DNA from: JARDZI01 sp041639705
GTDB lineage: Bacteria > Bacillota > Clostridia > Clostridiales > Caloramatoraceae
Length of the DNA stretch: 7,292 nucleotides
Direction: 5' to 3'
NCBI GenBank assembly: GCA_041639705.1
Contig: JBEQBT010000172.1
Location: 1-7,292, forward strand
Position numbers and translations under genes: made by a program
In this document: positions 6,627 to 7,292 of the stretch, in pieces
How positions within the stretch are numbered: the first letter of the stretch is position 1
How the letters are laid out: each line of letters begins with the position of its first letter
Notes under the pieces: generated by a model
What the model was told of the DNA's origin: nothing
The model's input: only the letters and a program-made list of their open reading frames with translations
Database searches by the model: none

Positions 6627-6653
6627 TGCTGCAGAGTGGCTTGTCTCGTAACA
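6627..6653 (-). repeat. Right terminal inverted repeat of the transposon
   Basis: Read inward on the minus strand it starts TGTTACGAGACA and ends CTCTGCAGCA. Site R1 is at 6627-6645 (GACAAGCCACTCTGCAGCA). The end is placed at 6653 because this puts GACA at position 9, exactly as in the left end. Confidence 0.8.
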
Positions 6654-7060
6654 ACATAGACTCTAATGTCTGCTATCTTTATTAATATTTCTTCTGGCAA
6701 TACTTTTTTAGTATGTTCTTGATTATATATAAAACTCTCTTTAAACTGTTTAGTCAATTTTTCTTTATCAAATGGTTCGTGGGAAATTCGGGCAATTTCT
6801 TTCCATAAATCTAGAAACTCCATCAATTTTTGATTGTATAATTGTTGAAAGTATTCTTCAGAAAAAATTTCTGCTTGTTTATCTTCTTCCAAAAGCAAAT
6901 GGAGTCCAGTCTTTTGACATAATTCATACCATTCTTTATTAAAATAATTCATTATTTAAATTTCCCCTCTTCAAATAAAAGTTTTAGTAGTTTTACATAC
7001 GGGTAGCCATATATTTCATTTCAGTACACGAAACATAAAAATCATTGCTTCGCTTTAAAT

Positions 7061-7130
7061 TACAATTGTACATTCATTTAATTATACATCATACAATTGC
7101 ATAATTACAAATATATACCAATCAATTGTA
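7061..7130. promoter_or_regulatory. Three CAATTG-centred motifs, possible operator cluster
   Basis: The perfect palindrome TACAATTGTA lies at 7061-7070. Related copies are TACAATTGC at 7092-7100 and TCAATTGTA at 7122-7130. The CAATTG cores start at 7063, 7094 and 7123, about three helical turns apart. They precede the plus-strand gene at 7251 and could bind its repressor. In AT-rich DNA chance is a real alternative. Confidence 0.25.
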
Positions 7131-7195
7131 TTCGGTAAACTCTTATAATAATTCTTTTACCATATGTCCCACTGTGACTATCTATCTTGTTACTT

Positions 7196-7231
7196 TAATT
7201 AGAGAGGTTTCTTTAAACCCCTCAATAATTA
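7196..7231. repeat. Hairpin in the leader of the last gene
   Basis: Arms gagaggttt (7202-7210) and aaacccctc (7215-7223) pair with one mismatch around a 4-nt loop. Flanking taatta copies at 7196-7201 and 7226-7231 extend the stem beyond a 2-nt bulge. It ends 3 nt before the GGGGGA ribosome binding site and has no T-tract on the plus strand. A leader structure is more likely than a plus-strand terminator. Confidence 0.4.
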
Positions 7232-7250
7232 AAAGGGGGATTTGAGTAAA

Positions 7251-7292
7251 ATGGAATCAATAAAAGAAAATCAATGTGATGAGTATTTAAAA
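7251..7292 (+). CDS. Start of an unidentified gene (cut by window edge)
   Basis: The ATG at 7251 is followed by 14 open codons, MESIKENQCDEYLK, to the window end. A GGGGGA ribosome binding site lies at 7235-7240, 10 nt upstream, which is slightly long. The segment is charged and hydrophilic, with no signal peptide start. It is too short to identify. The hairpin and the CAATTG motifs upstream suggest that this is a real, regulated start, but that is inference. Confidence 0.5.
   Translation, partial: MESIKENQCDEYLK

Larger units (their letters stand above)
2632..6653 (+). mobile_element. TnsB/TnsC-type (Tn552/Tn5053-like) DDE transposon, about 4.0 kb
   Basis: The ends are defined by imperfect inverted repeats starting TGTTA. 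Reading inward, left and right match at 18 of 27 positions, including TGTTA at 1-5, GACA at 9-12 and CTGCAG at 20-25. Each end holds a second internal copy of the GACA-N7-YTGCA motif. Inside are four plus-strand genes: a DUF6431-like protein, a D,D35E transposase with a Mu-type C-terminal domain, an AAA+ ATPase and a DUF6618-like protein. A transposase plus AAA+ partner is the core of Tn7, Tn552, Tn5053 and Mu. The transposase (572) and ATPase (266) sizes are of the order known for Tn552/TniAB-type elements. No TnsA, TniQ, resolvase, Cas gene or antibiotic-resistance cargo is present. No 5-bp target duplication is seen, and the flanks are two different broken genes. Confidence 0.85.
6590..6952 (-). 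pseudogene. DUF4085-like gene, 3' part replaced by the transposon end
   Basis: The minus-strand frame starts at the ATG at 6952, with a GAGGGGAAA purine run upstream at rather long spacing, and reads 120 residues. Residues 1 to about 99 (MNYFNKEWYELCQKTGLHLL through LPEEILIKIADIRVY) match, from memory, the N-terminal part of the DUF4085 family, whose members are about twice this length. The transposon terminus begins at 6653. The last 20 or so residues (VTRQATLQQPGQSKLHQRIM) are encoded by the right terminal repeat and its second binding site, ending at TGA. A hybrid truncated protein could still be made, since the 5' region is undamaged and a terminator follows the stop. The family's function is unknown to me. 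Confidence 0.8.

Noticed and set aside
2632..6653. CRISPR-associated or Tn7-like guided transposon
   Set aside because: There is no CRISPR array, Cas gene, TniQ or TnsA inside the ends, and no repeat-spacer pattern anywhere in the window.
6654..6656. Placing the right end at 6656, at the first TGTTGT
   Set aside because: Moving the end 3 bp inward to 6653 gives TGTTACGAGACA, which matches the left end at 10 of the first 12 positions and puts GACA at the same distance from the end.
2627..6658. A 5-bp target duplication at the element ends
   Set aside because: Left actgg and right acata do not match, and shifting by a few bases does not help.

Overview
The window is AT-rich DNA with strong purine-rich ribosome binding sites (AGGAG, GGAGGTG, GGGGGA). 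Its protein families (PHP phosphoesterase, DUF4085-like, small zinc-ribbon protein) fit a low-GC Firmicute, most likely a clostridial relative. The organism call is an inference from composition and gene families only.

Left block (1-2631). All genes lie on the minus strand. They are the start of a PHP-domain phosphoesterase cut by the window edge, a broken metallophosphoesterase with a lost 5' end and a frameshift, an intact 90-residue zinc-ribbon protein, a 217-residue protein I do not recognise, and a second metallophosphoesterase missing its first metal-binding motif. The block looks like accessory DNA with much gene decay.

Central block (2632-6653). This is a complete DDE transposon of about 4.0 kb whose ends can be read from the sequence. 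Imperfect 27-bp terminal inverted repeats begin TGTTA. Each end carries two copies of a 19-bp motif, GACA-N7-YTGCA, which are the likely transposase binding sites. All four genes are on the plus strand: a 199-residue protein resembling DUF6431, a 572-residue D,D35E transposase of the TnsB/TniA/MuA type, a 266-residue AAA+ ATPase of the TnsC/TniB/ExeA type overlapping it by 17 nt, and a 100-residue DUF6618-like protein. A hairpin sits just inside each end. No TnsA, TniQ/TnsD, resolvase or CRISPR component is present, so the two small proteins are the only candidates for accessory transposition roles.

Junctions. The element is flanked by parts of two different genes. On the left is a metallophosphoesterase that lost its N-terminus, and on the right a DUF4085-like gene that lost its C-terminus. 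I see no 5-bp target duplication. A simple insertion into one gene would not give this; recombination between two copies or an adjacent deletion would. The right terminal repeat supplies about 20 foreign residues and a stop codon to the DUF4085-like gene.

Right block (6654-7292). This holds the truncated DUF4085-like gene (minus strand), an AT-rich intergenic stretch of about 300 bp with three CAATTG-centred motifs about 30 bp apart and a hairpin, and the first 14 codons of a plus-strand gene that leaves the window.
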